Shown here: positions 36,884 through 46,169 of the stretch, one piece after another
How positions within the stretch are numbered: position 1 is the stretch's first letter
How the letters are laid out: each line of letters opens with the position of its first letter
NCBI RefSeq assembly: GCF_029105185.1
Contig: NZ_JAFMZK010000001.1
Span: forward strand, 372,001-436,000
From: Aliiroseovarius sp. Z3
GTDB lineage: Bacteria; Pseudomonadota; Alphaproteobacteria; Rhodobacterales; Rhodobacteraceae
Length of the DNA stretch: 64,000 nucleotides
Direction of reading: 5' to 3'
Position numbers and translations under genes: made by a program
The notes under the pieces: model-generated
Databases searched by the model: none
The model's input: the letters and a program-made list of their open reading frames with translations, nothing else
Told to the model about the DNA's origin: nothing

Positions 36884-37632
36884 TTGCCCGCCCCCCGCAA
36901 AGACGGCTGACCCCGGCGCGCCCATTTTTCGATCCGGGCAAAGACGGCACCGGAAAACAGCGTGACGATCATGTAAAGCGCGCCTGCCGCCAGGAAGAAG
37001 GTGAAATAGGCGCGCGTGCTGGAGGCGGCTTGTCGGGTCTCCAGCGTCAACTCGCTGAAGCCCACGATGGCAAGCAGTGCCGTGTCCTTGGTGGCGATCA
37101 GCCACAGATTGGCCAGACCGGGGGTTGCATAGGACATCATCGCCGGGATCGTCACCCGGCGCATCAGCATGAAGGACGGCATCCCGAAGGCGCGCGCGGC
37201 CTCGATCTGACCATGCGGGATGGCCTGAATGGCGCCGCGCAGCACCTCGGTCGCGTAAGCGCCCTGCACGATGCCCAGAACCCAGATACCCGCCACCACG
37301 CCGCTGATTTCGACACGGCCATATCCCAGCGCGCTGGAGGCCTGATTGATCAGATCGGTGCCGACGTAATAAAGGATCAGGATCAGGACCAATTCCGGCA
37401 CGGCCCGGATCACCGTTGTGTAGATGGCAAGGAGGTCACGAATGACCACCCCGCCATAGAGCTTCCCCGACGCGCCGAACAGCCCGATCAGCAATCCGAA
37501 GCCGAACGCTCCGAAAGCGATCTGCAGCGAATTGGCAAGCCCGCGCAGAAGGTTGCCGCCCCACCCCGGAGGGCTGAGCGACAGCAATTCTGCGCTTTTG
37601 GCCAGGCCAAGCGTGTCGAGGATCAGATCCAA
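36880..37632 (-). CDS. basic amino acid ABC transporter permease (HisQ/AotQ-like)
   Basis: The 250-residue protein has five predicted membrane segments and the loop QIEAARAFGMPSFMLMRRV near residue 141. It sits 8 bases after the binding-protein gene and overlaps the second permease by 4. Family order (binding protein, Q, M) matches AotJQM/HisJQM. Confidence 0.9.
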   Translation of the reverse strand: MDLILDTLGLAKSAELLSLSPPGWGGNLLRGLANSLQIAFGAFGFGLLIGLFGASGKLYGGVVIRDLLAIYTTVIRAVPELVLILILYYVGTDLINQASSALGYGRVEISGVVAGIWVLGIVQGAYATEVLRGAIQAIPHGQIEAARAFGMPSFMLMRRVTIPAMMSYATPGLANLWLIATKDTALLAIVGFSELTLETRQAASSTRAYFTFFLAAGALYMIVTLFSGAVFARIEKWARRGQPSLRGAGK

Positions 37633-37640
37633 AGCGCGAC

Positions 37641-38414
37641 TTATTCGCTGTAGATACTGGTCGTGAAATAGCGCGACGTGATCTCGGCATGGGTGCCGTC
37701 GGCCAGAATGGCCGCGATCCCGGCGTTCAGGCTTTCACGCAAAGCATCATCGCCCTTGCGCACGCCCGCCCCGACGCCCTTGCCCAAAATGGCCTCGTCA
37801 TTGGCGACCGCGCCCTTGATTTCGCAGCACGCACCGGCATCGGACCCGATGAAATCTGCCATCGCAATACTGTCGGCCTGAATGGCGTCAATGCGTCCGG
37901 CAACAAGGTCCTGATTGGCTTCGTCCTGTGTTTGATACACGCGAATTTCGGCGGCATCCCCGAAATAGGCGTTCGCATACGTCTGGTGGATGGTCGATGC
38001 CTGAATGCCGACGATCTTGCCGGCAAGCGAGGCCGGTGTAGCTTCGATCTCCATCGACTTGTCCGCCACGATCACTGCTGGCGTGTTGTAATAAGGATCG
38101 CTGAAATCAATGGTTTTCATGCGCTCTTCGGTGATCGACATAGACGCCATGATTGCGTCGATCTGCTGTCCGGTCAGCGATGGAATGATCCCGTCCCACG
38201 CCACAGGGGTGATCACGCAATCAAGTTCGGCCGCCGCACAGACCGCATCGATCACTTCGATTTCCCAACCGACCCAGGTGCCGGACGCATCCAGCGAGGC
38301 AAACGGCGGATAGGGTTCGGCGGCGATGCCGATCTTGACCTCTTGCGCCGCGGCCGCCCCTGCGGCCAGCAGCGACGATGCAAGGCCTGCGGCCAGGAAT
38401 GTCTTGAGTTTCAT
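37641..38414 (-). CDS. basic amino acid ABC transporter binding protein (ArgT/AotJ-like)
   Basis: The 257-residue protein has a signal peptide (MKLKTFLAAGLASSLLAAGAAAA) and family 3 solute-binding features: IAAEPYPPFASLD near residue 30, WDGIIPSLTGQQIDAIMASM near 73 and MKTIDFSDPYY near 98. These resemble lysine/arginine/ornithine-binding proteins. With a dimethylargininase encoded divergently, the ligand is plausibly arginine or a methylated arginine. Confidence 0.88.
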   Translation of the reverse strand: MKLKTFLAAGLASSLLAAGAAAAQEVKIGIAAEPYPPFASLDASGTWVGWEIEVIDAVCAAAELDCVITPVAWDGIIPSLTGQQIDAIMASMSITEERMKTIDFSDPYYNTPAVIVADKSMEIEATPASLAGKIVGIQASTIHQTYANAYFGDAAEIRVYQTQDEANQDLVAGRIDAIQADSIAMADFIGSDAGACCEIKGAVANDEAILGKGVGAGVRKGDDALRESLNAGIAAILADGTHAEITSRYFTTSIYSE

Positions 38415-38446
38415 GTGTAATCTCCCGTTGGTTGGTTTCGTTGTTG

Positions 38447-39247
38447 TTAGCCGACTGTTTTCAGAAATTGTTGCAGCCGGGCGGATTTCGGATTTCCAAA
38501 TACCTCTTCCGGCGGACCCTGTTCCTCGATCCGTCCTTCGAAAAGATACACGACATGGGTCGCCACTTCGCGGGCAAACTTCATCTCGTGCGTGACCAGA
38601 AGCATGGTGCGCCCTTCCGCCGCCAGATCGCGTATGACGGTCAGCACCTCGCCCACAAGTTCGGGGTCAAGCGCGCTCGTGGGTTCGTCAAACAGCATCA
38701 CGCTGGGATCGACCGCCAGGGCGCGGGCAATCGCGGCGCGCTGTTGCTGCCCGCCCGACAGATAGGACGGAAACGTATCCGCCCGGTCGCCCAGCCCCAC
38801 CCGCTCCAACAGCGCTTGGGCGCGTTCAATGGCTTTCGCCCGCGGCACTTTCAGCACATGCACCGGCACCTCGATCACGTTTTCCAGAAGCGTGCGGTGG
38901 GTCCACAGGTTGAACGCCTGAAACACCATGCCAAGCCGCGTGCGGATGCGCTCGATCTGGCGCCGTTTGACCGGCATGCCGTCGGGCCGCATCAAGACCT
39001 CTTCCCCATTGATCACGATCTGGCCAGAGCTTGGGGTTTCCAGAAAATTGATGCAGCGCAGAAAGGTGGACTTGCCCGATCCGCTGCCCCCGATGATCGC
39101 CACCACGTCGCCCTTATGCGCGGTCAGCGAGACACCTTTCAGCACCTCAAGCGTTCCGAAGGATTTGTGCAGGTCTGTCACCCGAATGGCTTCGGTTTCT
39201 TCGACTGGAACCTGTTCTTCGTCGGCCGTCAGTTCCGGCATCGCCAT
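38447..39247 (-). CDS. basic amino acid ABC transporter ATP-binding protein (HisP/AotP-like)
   Basis: The 266-residue ATPase has Walker A GGSGSGKSTF near 53, signature LSGGQQQRAAIARA near 164, Walker B VMLFDEPTSALDP and switch His in LVTHEMKFAR. It is the first gene of the minus-strand transporter operon, facing the TetR gene. The binding-protein gene follows after 32 bases. Confidence 0.92.
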   Translation of the reverse strand: MAMPELTADEEQVPVEETEAIRVTDLHKSFGTLEVLKGVSLTAHKGDVVAIIGGSGSGKSTFLRCINFLETPSSGQIVINGEEVLMRPDGMPVKRRQIERIRTRLGMVFQAFNLWTHRTLLENVIEVPVHVLKVPRAKAIERAQALLERVGLGDRADTFPSYLSGGQQQRAAIARALAVDPSVMLFDEPTSALDPELVGEVLTVIRDLAAEGRTMLLVTHEMKFAREVATHVVYLFEGRIEEQGPPEEVFGNPKSARLQQFLKTVG

Positions 39248-39292
39248 TGTTGCCCCCTAAAATTCCGACTTGTAGTAAGCCGCGATCTCAGC

Positions 39293-39312
39293 AATTATGC
39301 AAGTGTATAATT
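39293..39312. promoter_or_regulatory. inverted repeat AATTAT-N8-ATAATT, candidate TetR operator
   Basis: AATTAT (39293-39298) and ATAATT (39307-39312) form a perfect inverted repeat 20 bases long in the 83-base gap between the ABC ATPase gene and the TetR gene. A TetR dimer would suit such a site and could control both directions. Binding is inferred. Confidence 0.45.
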
Positions 39313-39330
39313 AGAAAACTGAGATCTCCG

Positions 39331-39978
39331 GTGACGCAGCCCCCCCCAAAGTTCAGACGCGAACCTGCCGAACAACGCAAAGAAGCGTTGATCCTGGCCG
39401 CCCTTGCCCTGATCGCCGAGCGGGGTGTGCGCGGCGCGACTGTGCGCGCCATCGCCGACCGGGCAGATGTCACTCAGGGACTGATCCGACACCACTTCTC
39501 GTCGAAGGAAGACCTGATATCGGCGGCCTACGCGTTTCACATGAGCCGTATGACCAACCTCACGGCCTCGCCGAACATAGCTGAGGGCGCGTCTGCCAAA
39601 GCTCGGCTGGCGGCTTTTGTAGCCACAGGGTTAAACCCGCCTGTGGTCGATCCGGCCTCGGTGTCGCTGTGGGCCAGCTTTCTGAACAAGGTGCGGGAAG
39701 ATGAACGAATGCGACAGATACACGAGCAGACCTATCACGATTTTCGCGACCGTTTGGAAGGGTTGATCACCGATGCTCTGGCCGAAGCGGGTATCACAGC
39801 AACCCCATCTCGCCTTAGACAACTGGCCATTGCCAGCAACGCGGTGATTGACGGGCTGTGGATGGAGGGCGGCGCACTGCCGAATGCGTTCGAACCGGGA
39901 GAATTGCCCGAAATCGGGTTGCAATCAGTCGGTGCGATTATCGGAATTGATCTACAAAAAACGGGAAGCCAACCATGA
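39331..39978 (+). CDS. TetR family transcriptional regulator (BetI-like)
   Basis: The 215-residue protein has an N-terminal TetR helix-turn-helix (about 14-62, with GATVRAIADRADVTQGLIRHHF) and a C-terminal BetI-type helical domain. The start is a GTG at 39331; the frame further upstream would cover the whole promoter gap. It overlaps the aminotransferase gene by 4 bases, so it is coregulated with the catabolic genes and probably represses them until an amine or guanidine ligand binds. Confidence 0.85.
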   Translation: MTQPPPKFRREPAEQRKEALILAALALIAERGVRGATVRAIADRADVTQGLIRHHFSSKEDLISAAYAFHMSRMTNLTASPNIAEGASAKARLAAFVATGLNPPVVDPASVSLWASFLNKVREDERMRQIHEQTYHDFRDRLEGLITDALAEAGITATPSRLRQLAIASNAVIDGLWMEGGALPNAFEPGELPEIGLQSVGAIIGIDLQKTGSQP

Positions 39979-41162
39979 GATATGCAGATATCACCCAGCG
40001 CCTCGCCGGTCTTGGTGGTGCCAAGTGGGATGTTCACGTTAGGGCAAAAGCCCTTCGTGCAAAGGGGCATGACATTCTGGAACTGACGATTGGCGAACCG
40101 GACGTCCCCACCCCACAGGTATTGATCGACGCGGCCACGGCGGCCATGCAGGCCGGGCGCACGGGATATTCCGATGGACATGGGGAACCGGGGTTGCGGG
40201 CAGCCTTGTCCGGACGTTATTCGCAACGGACGGGACGCACGATCAGCGCCGATCAGGTGATGTGTTTTCCCGGCACACAGACCGCCTTGTTCGCCGTTAT
40301 GATGGGCATCGCGGACAGCGGGTGTGAAGTGCTGGTCGGCGATCCGATGTATGCAACCTATGAGGGCGTGATCCGCGCCAGCGGGGCCGACATGGTGCCA
40401 GTGCCCCTGCGCCCCGAGAACGGATTTCGTCTGGCCGCCGACGACCTTGCTGCCCGTATCACACCCAGAACGAGCGCGATCCTTCTGACGACGCCGCACA
40501 ATCCCACAGGGTCCATTCTGACGCCGGCGGACATAGATGCGATTGGCGCGCTGGCGCTGGCACATGATCTGTGGATCATCTCGGACGAGGTCTATGAAGA
40601 CCTGATTTTCGACGGGGAAACCTTTACGTCTCCCCTGTCGCGGGCCCCTTTTTCCGACCGGGTGATTGTCGTGTCGTCAATCTCCAAGTCACATGCGGCA
40701 CCGGGCTTTCGCAGCGGATGGTGCATCGGTCCAAAGGCCTTTACCGAGGCGTTGTTGCCGCTGTCCGAAACCATGTTGTTCGGCAATCAGCCATTTATTG
40801 CGGACATGACCGAACAAGCTGTGCGCAACGGATCAGATGTGGCACCGGGCATGTGCATGCGTTTTGCGGCCCGCGCCCGCCACCTTGCAGACCGTCTGAC
40901 CCAAGACAGCAATCTAAGGGTCCACACACCACAGGCGGGCATGTTCGCGATGATCGACGTGTCTTCGACCGGACTTAACGGAAACGACTACGCACTGCAT
41001 TTGCTGGAGCACGCGCATGTTGCCGTCATGCCGGGCTCGTCCTTTGGCACGACACTGGACAATTGGGTGCGCGTCGCGCTGACCGTCGATGACGACGCGT
41101 TCGACATGGCCTGCGCACGGATCATCCAACACGCCACTCAGTTGCAGTTCGAGACCGCATGA
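39975..41162 (+). CDS. PLP-dependent class I aminotransferase, candidate arginine:pyruvate transaminase
   Basis: The 395-residue fold-type I enzyme has the PLP lysine in SISKSHAAPGFRSGW near 240 and the LLTTPHNPTGSIL block near 172. Length and partners recall AruH, which transaminates arginine to 2-ketoarginine in Pseudomonas, with the ThDP enzyme AruI beside it as here. It overlaps both neighbours by 4 bases. Aminotransferase is certain, substrate inferred. Confidence 0.82.
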   Translation: MRYADITQRLAGLGGAKWDVHVRAKALRAKGHDILELTIGEPDVPTPQVLIDAATAAMQAGRTGYSDGHGEPGLRAALSGRYSQRTGRTISADQVMCFPGTQTALFAVMMGIADSGCEVLVGDPMYATYEGVIRASGADMVPVPLRPENGFRLAADDLAARITPRTSAILLTTPHNPTGSILTPADIDAIGALALAHDLWIISDEVYEDLIFDGETFTSPLSRAPFSDRVIVVSSISKSHAAPGFRSGWCIGPKAFTEALLPLSETMLFGNQPFIADMTEQAVRNGSDVAPGMCMRFAARARHLADRLTQDSNLRVHTPQAGMFAMIDVSSTGLNGNDYALHLLEHAHVAVMPGSSFGTTLDNWVRVALTVDDDAFDMACARIIQHATQLQFETA

Positions 41163-42775
41163 CGAGCGTCGGAGAGGTCCTTGTAGCCCAGTTGGAACAG
41201 CGGGGCATCACCTGCGTCTTCGGCATTCCCGGTGTGCACACGATCGAGCTGTATCGCGGACTGGCGGCGTCAACCATTCGGCATGTCACGCCGCGCCACG
41301 AACAGGGGGCCGGGTTCATGGCTGATGGCTATGCGCGGGTGTCGGGCAAACCCGGCGTGGCCTTTGTGATCACCGGGCCGGGCTTGACGAATACACTGAC
41401 TGCAATGGGTCAGGCGCGTGCCGACAGTGTACCGATGTTGGTGGTGTCGGGCGTGAATGCCCTGCCCGACCTTGGCAAAGGGCTGGGTCATTTGCACGAG
41501 TTGCCCGATCAACAGGGGTTGGCGCGCGCAGCGGCGCTGGTCTCTGAGCGGGTCGAATTGCCCGAGGGGCTGTCGCACGCATTGGACAAGGCGTTCGCCG
41601 CGTTCCAATCTGGACGACCGGGTCCAGCGCATATCGAAATCCCGCTGGACGTGGCCGGGCAGGAAACGACGCATACAACGCCTGCCCCCGTGCACCGGTC
41701 CCCACCGGACATAGACCTCGATCAGATCGCACAGGCGGCTGAGCTTTTGGCCTCTGCCCACGCCCCCGTCATTCTGGCGGGTGGCGGGGCGCGGGTGGCC
41801 GCGCCCGCCCTTCAGGATCTGGCCGAAAGGCTGGATGCGCCAGTGGTGCAAACCGTGAATGCACGCGGTGTCATGTATGCCCATCCATTGGGCATCCCTG
41901 CCAGTCCAAGCCTTGGCGCCGTGCGCGCGTTGATCAACGCTGCCGATGTGGTTCTGGCCATCGGAACCGAGCTGGGGCCGACAGACTACGACATGTATGC
42001 CAGCGGAACGATGCCGGTGTTGAACAACCTGATCCGTATTGACCTGTGCCCCGATCAATTGCCCCGCCATCCCGCCAGGGTTCCGATCCTTGGCGATGCC
42101 CTAGACGCCCTGACCGCGCTGAATACGAATCTCAAGGGCCATAATGCTGACCGGAATGGCGCGGCACGGTCGGATCAAGCCCGGCACGCGGCCTTCGACG
42201 AGATTGGCCCCGATATGCGGGCGCTGAATGCTGTCCTGAATACGATCCGCGACACGATCCCCGGCGCCATCATCGTCGGGGATTCCGCCCAGCCGATCTA
42301 TGCCGGAAACCTGTATTACGACCACGACCGCCCCGGTGGCTGGTTCAACGCCGCTACCGGTTTTGGCGCATTGGGATACGGCATTCCAGCGGCGATTGGC
42401 GCGGCCGTGGCGGACCCGACCGCCCCGGTTATCTGTCTGACCGGCGATGGCGGCGCGCAGTTCAGCCTGCCCGAACTGATGTGCGCGGTGGATGAAAACC
42501 TTCCGATCACCTTCGTGATCTGGAACAACCATGGCTATCAGGAGATCGCGACCTCAATGCAGGATGCAGGTGTGAGCGTTGTGGGCTGCGACCCAACCCC
42601 GCCCGACTTTGAGCATATCGCCCGGTCGTGTGGAATGCCGTTCTGGCGCTGCACCCCTGACGATGTTTCCAGCACTCTGCGCGCCGCACGCGATGAACGC
42701 GGCCCGACGCTGATCGAAATTCAAGCGCCAAATCAGGCGCGCTTTCCCAAACCAAGCGAGACACTCCATGACTGA
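41159..42775 (+). CDS. thiamine pyrophosphate enzyme, candidate 2-ketoarginine decarboxylase (AruI-like)
   Basis: The 538-residue protein has the three-domain acetolactate-synthase fold: catalytic Glu in RHEQGAGFMADGYARV near 45, a central domain from about 190, and the ThDP site GDGGAQFSLPELM with the following IWNN near 430-460. Partners (aminotransferase, basic amino acid transporter) point to a 2-keto acid decarboxylase like AruI more than an acetolactate synthase; no regulatory subunit gene is near. It overlaps the next gene by 8 bases. Confidence 0.8.
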   Translation: MTSVGEVLVAQLEQRGITCVFGIPGVHTIELYRGLAASTIRHVTPRHEQGAGFMADGYARVSGKPGVAFVITGPGLTNTLTAMGQARADSVPMLVVSGVNALPDLGKGLGHLHELPDQQGLARAAALVSERVELPEGLSHALDKAFAAFQSGRPGPAHIEIPLDVAGQETTHTTPAPVHRSPPDIDLDQIAQAAELLASAHAPVILAGGGARVAAPALQDLAERLDAPVVQTVNARGVMYAHPLGIPASPSLGAVRALINAADVVLAIGTELGPTDYDMYASGTMPVLNNLIRIDLCPDQLPRHPARVPILGDALDALTALNTNLKGHNADRNGAARSDQARHAAFDEIGPDMRALNAVLNTIRDTIPGAIIVGDSAQPIYAGNLYYDHDRPGGWFNAATGFGALGYGIPAAIGAAVADPTAPVICLTGDGGAQFSLPELMCAVDENLPITFVIWNNHGYQEIATSMQDAGVSVVGCDPTPPDFEHIARSCGMPFWRCTPDDVSSTLRAARDERGPTLIEIQAPNQARFPKPSETLHD

Positions 42776-43550
42776 CCCGACCTATGAGTTTACCCGCGCG
42801 ATCACCCGCCGCCCCTCGGCCAGCATCTCGGATGGATTGCGTGCCAAAGACATTGGCACGCCCGATCTGGACCAGATGCTGAAAGATCACGCGCATTATG
42901 TCGCCACGTTAAAAAAGACCGGGGCGGAGGTGATCGAGCTGCCTGCGCTGGATGACTTCCCCGACGCGGTCTTTGTTGAAGACACAGCCCTGTGCCTGCC
43001 CCGGGGCGCGGTGCTGATGCGCCCCGGTGCCTCCAGCCGCATGGGTGAAGTGGCGCATATGGCCCCTGCCCTGCGTGACCAATATGACGACCTGCGCGAA
43101 ATCTCCGGGCCGGGACATATCGAGGGCGGCGATATTCTGGTCACGGGTCGCGAGATTCTTGTCGGGCGGTCTGACCGGACCGACGCCGCCGGGGTTGCCG
43201 AACTGGCAGAGATCGTCAGGGAATGGGGCCATAACCTGCGTGAAGTCTTTACCCCACCGGGCGTCTTGCATTTCAAGACCGACTGTTCGCTGCTGGATGG
43301 AGAGACGATCCTGTCCACCCGACGTCTGGATGCCTCTGGCTGTTTTGAGGGGTACAGGGTTTTGCACGTGGCGGACGGCGAAGAAGCTGCGGCCAACAGC
43401 ATTCGTTTCAACCAGTTTGTGTTGATGCCCGCGGGCTTTCCCCGCACCTCCGAGATGCTGAGTAACGCTGGCTACGACGTGGTCGAAATCAACAATTCGG
43501 AATGCGCCAAGCTGGATGGCGGTATGTCCTGTCTGTCGCTGCGTTTCTGA
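42768..43550 (+). CDS. dimethylarginine dimethylaminohydrolase (DDAH) family protein
   Basis: The 260-residue guanidino-modifying enzyme has acidic active-site segment FPDAVFVEDTA near 63, HIEGGDILVTG near 114, the catalytic His in GVLHFKTDCS near 162 and the nucleophile Cys in GGMSCLSLRF (C255). The pattern matches bacterial DDAH, about 254 residues, which cleaves methylated arginines to citrulline and methylamines. Some relatives act on arginine or other guanidines. It ends the operon, followed by a strong terminator. Confidence 0.85.
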   Translation: MTDPTYEFTRAITRRPSASISDGLRAKDIGTPDLDQMLKDHAHYVATLKKTGAEVIELPALDDFPDAVFVEDTALCLPRGAVLMRPGASSRMGEVAHMAPALRDQYDDLREISGPGHIEGGDILVTGREILVGRSDRTDAAGVAELAEIVREWGHNLREVFTPPGVLHFKTDCSLLDGETILSTRRLDASGCFEGYRVLHVADGEEAAANSIRFNQFVLMPAGFPRTSEMLSNAGYDVVEINNSECAKLDGGMSCLSLRF

Positions 43551-43578
43551 ACACACCGACAGCACGTGCAAAGGAAAA

Positions 43579-43611
43579 GACCGCCTCGGTCGAGGCGGTC
43601 TTTGTTGTTTT
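43579..43611. terminator. bidirectional intrinsic terminator between DDAH and BCCT genes
   Basis: GACCGCCTC (43579-43587) pairs with GAGGCGGTC (43592-43600) around a four-base loop. A T-rich tail (tttgttgtttt) follows on the plus strand and an A-rich stretch (aaggaaaa) precedes it, giving a T-tract on the minus strand. It should end both the DDAH operon and the convergent BCCT transcript. Confidence 0.9.
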
Positions 43612-43612
43612 C

Positions 43613-45280
43613 TTACGCGGCGTCTTTGATAGACCGTCGTTCAGATGACAGCCCCTTGCCGATGGCAATACACATCAGCAACAGCACAACCGTGAAAGGC
43701 AGCCCGGTGGAAATCACCATGGATTGCAACGATTGCAGCCCGCCGGCGCTGAGCAGCAGCACAATGGCCACCGCGCCTTCAAAGATGCACCAGAATGCAC
43801 GCTGCGGCACCGGGGCGTCGATCTTCCCCCCTGCCGTGATCGTGTCGATCACCAGCGAACCGGAGTCTGACGATGTAACGAAGAACACGACCACCAGCAT
43901 GATCCCGACCAGCGAGGTAATCCCGGCCAGCGGCATGACATCAAGCATCTTGAACAGCTTGAGCTCCAGCGTGGCTTCCTGCGCCAGCGTATAGCCGTCA
44001 TTGATGACCTGGTGCAGCGCCGTGCCGCCAAAGACGGTCATCCACAGCACACACACCATCGACGGGATCAACAGAACGCAGATGATGAACTCGCGCACTG
44101 TGCGGCCCCGGCTAACGCGGGCGATGAACATGCCGACGAAAGGTGACCAGCTGATCCACCACGCCCAATAGAAGGATGTCCAGCCTTGCATGAAGTTCAC
44201 ATCTTCGCGCCCGACCGGGTTTGACAGGGCTGGCAGGTATTGCAGATAGGCCCCCAGCGACGTGAAGAACAACTTCACCAGATAGATTGTCGGGCCGACC
44301 AGCAGCACGAAAATCAGCAACAGGAAGGCAAGGCCCATATTGATCTCCGACAGTACTTTCACACCGCCATCAAGGCCACGAAGCACGGATACCAGCGCAA
44401 TCGCGGTGATGACCGAGATCAGGACCACCTCGGTCGTTGATCCAACGGGCAGGCCAAACAGCTCGTTCAGGCCAGCATTCGCCTGCGTCGCGCCAAAGCC
44501 AAGCGAGGTCGCCAGACCAAACAGCGTGGCGAACACTGCCAGCGTGTCGATGATATGCCCGACCCAACCCCAGACGGCATCGCCAAAGATCGGATAGAAG
44601 GCCGAACGGATCGTCAGTGGCAGGCCCTTGTTATAGGAAAACAGCGCCAGCGACAGCGCCACGATGGCATAGATCGCCCAAGGATGCAGACCCCAGTGAA
44701 AGATCGTTGCGGCCATACCAAGGCGGACCGCTGCGTCCTGATCCCCACTGGCAGCCCCCAATGGCGCCCAGTCCGTGCGCACACCGTTCTCGGCCGCCGT
44801 TCCCCCGAGCGAGGACGAGAAATGACTCATCGGCTCTGAGACACCATAGAACATCAGCCCGATGCCCATCCCGGCGGCAAAAAGCATGGCGAACCAGCCG
44901 ATATAGCTGTAATCGGGCGTCGCCTCGGTGCCACCAAGGCGCACGTTGCCCCACGGGGTAACGATCAGCGCGATACAGAACAGCACAAAAATGTTCGCCG
45001 CGCCAAGGAAGAACCAGTCAAAGCCTTTGGTCACAGCGCCGAACAGCCAGCTGAACAACGCATTCGACTGTTCTGGCAAGGCCAGCGTGTAAAAGACGAA
45101 GGCCACGATCGACATTCCCGAGATCAGGAACACCGGGTTGTGGATATCAAAGCCAAACGGCCCGACCGAGCCTTCGACGTTGTCCTCTCCTATTTCGTAG
45201 TCGGTTTCGATGAGTTGGGTGGTGCCATCGGGGCTTGGAATGCCCTCCAGCTCCTCCGTGTTGGGTGATTGGTCGACCAT
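43613..45280 (-). CDS. BCCT family betaine/carnitine/choline transporter
   Basis: The 555-residue protein has twelve predicted membrane segments and BCCT hallmarks: GMGIGLMFYGVSEPMSHF near 137 and the TM8 region TSFYWAWWISWSPFVGMFIARVSRG (about residues 370-394) with its conserved tryptophans. These carriers import quaternary ammonium compounds or sulfonium analogues such as DMSP. Carnitine and DMSP pathways are both in this window. An aagga site lies before the ATG. It follows the Usp gene by 42 bases. Confidence 0.92.
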   Translation of the reverse strand: MVDQSPNTEELEGIPSPDGTTQLIETDYEIGEDNVEGSVGPFGFDIHNPVFLISGMSIVAFVFYTLALPEQSNALFSWLFGAVTKGFDWFFLGAANIFVLFCIALIVTPWGNVRLGGTEATPDYSYIGWFAMLFAAGMGIGLMFYGVSEPMSHFSSSLGGTAAENGVRTDWAPLGAASGDQDAAVRLGMAATIFHWGLHPWAIYAIVALSLALFSYNKGLPLTIRSAFYPIFGDAVWGWVGHIIDTLAVFATLFGLATSLGFGATQANAGLNELFGLPVGSTTEVVLISVITAIALVSVLRGLDGGVKVLSEINMGLAFLLLIFVLLVGPTIYLVKLFFTSLGAYLQYLPALSNPVGREDVNFMQGWTSFYWAWWISWSPFVGMFIARVSRGRTVREFIICVLLIPSMVCVLWMTVFGGTALHQVINDGYTLAQEATLELKLFKMLDVMPLAGITSLVGIMLVVVFFVTSSDSGSLVIDTITAGGKIDAPVPQRAFWCIFEGAVAIVLLLSAGGLQSLQSMVISTGLPFTVVLLLMCIAIGKGLSSERRSIKDAA

Positions 45281-45322
45281 ACGGCGTCCTTTCTGTTTTA
45301 GTTGGCGCGTGTTATCGCGCGA

Positions 45323-45739
45323 TCAGCCACGGATCAGCATGACGGAAGCCTTGCTGTGAGCCGCCAGATGCGCCCCGTGCCCGGACCAAAAATAGTCGCT
45401 CACGCCCGGCGGATGTGTCGCCATAACGACCAAATCGGCACCAATTTCGGAAACTGCGTCCTCAAGATTCTGATTCATCTGCGTTGCCGGATCGTGGCTA
45501 ACGATCATGTGGCTTGATGTTGGAACACCCAGAATTGCCCCCTGTTCGGCGGCAAATTTCTCTAGTTTCTGGTTGAATTCTTCAGGGGTGCGGCCCATTT
45601 CGCTGGGTGTCGATACCGTGACACCTACAAAGCAAATCTCGGCCCCGTTTGACCGGGCCAAATCGCCCGTGACAGTCATCGCCTTCGCAAGCTTGTCTAC
45701 ATGCGCAAGATCGACTGGTGAAAGTATCTTTTTGAACAT
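45323..45739 (-). CDS. universal stress protein (UspA fold)
   Basis: The 138-residue single-domain protein begins MFKKILSPVDLAHVDKL and ends with a loop WSGHGAHLAAHSKASVML typical of the family, though the G-X2-G-X9-G-S ATP loop is degenerate. A strong ggaggga site precedes the ATG. It is the likely first gene of an operon with the BCCT transporter; Usp proteins paired with osmolyte transporters (for example TeaD) modulate uptake. Confidence 0.88.
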   Translation of the reverse strand: MFKKILSPVDLAHVDKLAKAMTVTGDLARSNGAEICFVGVTVSTPSEMGRTPEEFNQKLEKFAAEQGAILGVPTSSHMIVSHDPATQMNQNLEDAVSEIGADLVVMATHPPGVSDYFWSGHGAHLAAHSKASVMLIRG

Positions 45740-46079
45740 CTTCCCTCCTGTATCCGACGGCGTACGTGTCGCCGCTTGTTGCCGGGTGGTGCCAATTCGA
45801 AGATTGGCCGTCCTCTGCTGGAAACGCGGGCCCCGCTAGATGGGCAGACCCAGTGAACCAGAGTGACAGGGCCAGTCTTGCATCCATGACCGCAGCAATC
45901 AACCCACCGGAATTTCTTTGTTTTTCCACCGTCATCGGCCATTTCGCCGGAGGATCACATCTATCCCAACACCACGCATATCAACGCGATCATTGATCCG
46001 GCATCCGTCGATGGACACCAAAATCCGACCACCGAATAGACAATCATGGCATGACGAGAAGCGGGATTTGAAGGGAGAG
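45740..46079. other. 340-base gap upstream of the universal stress protein gene
   Basis: No gene is supported here. Short frames on both strands lack ribosome sites and family features. The region separates the Usp-BCCT transcript from the upstream tRNA-Ser gene and presumably holds the Usp promoter and the tRNA 3' processing or termination region, but no clear hairpin is seen. Confidence 0.5.
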
Positions 46080-46169
46080 TGGCGGACAGGAAGGGATTCG
46101 AACCCTCGAGACGGTTTCCCGCCTACGCACTTTCCAGGCGCGCGCCTTCGACCACTCGGCCACCTGTCC
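46080..46169 (-). tRNA. tRNA-Ser (anticodon GGA)
   Basis: Read on the minus strand the acceptor stem GGACAGG pairs with CCTGTCC, followed by discriminator G and an encoded CCA (46080-46082). The anticodon loop CTGGAAA gives anticodon GGA (Ser UCC/UCU) on a CGCGC/GTGCG stem. A long variable arm (about 18 bases with GGCGG/CCGTC-type pairing) and the T-arm GAGGGTTCGAATCCCTT complete a class II tRNA of 90 bases. Confidence 0.97.

Noticed and set aside
45697-45942. 81-codon minus-strand frame upstream of the stress protein
   Set aside because: It overlaps the start of the stress protein gene, lacks a ribosome site and shows no family features.
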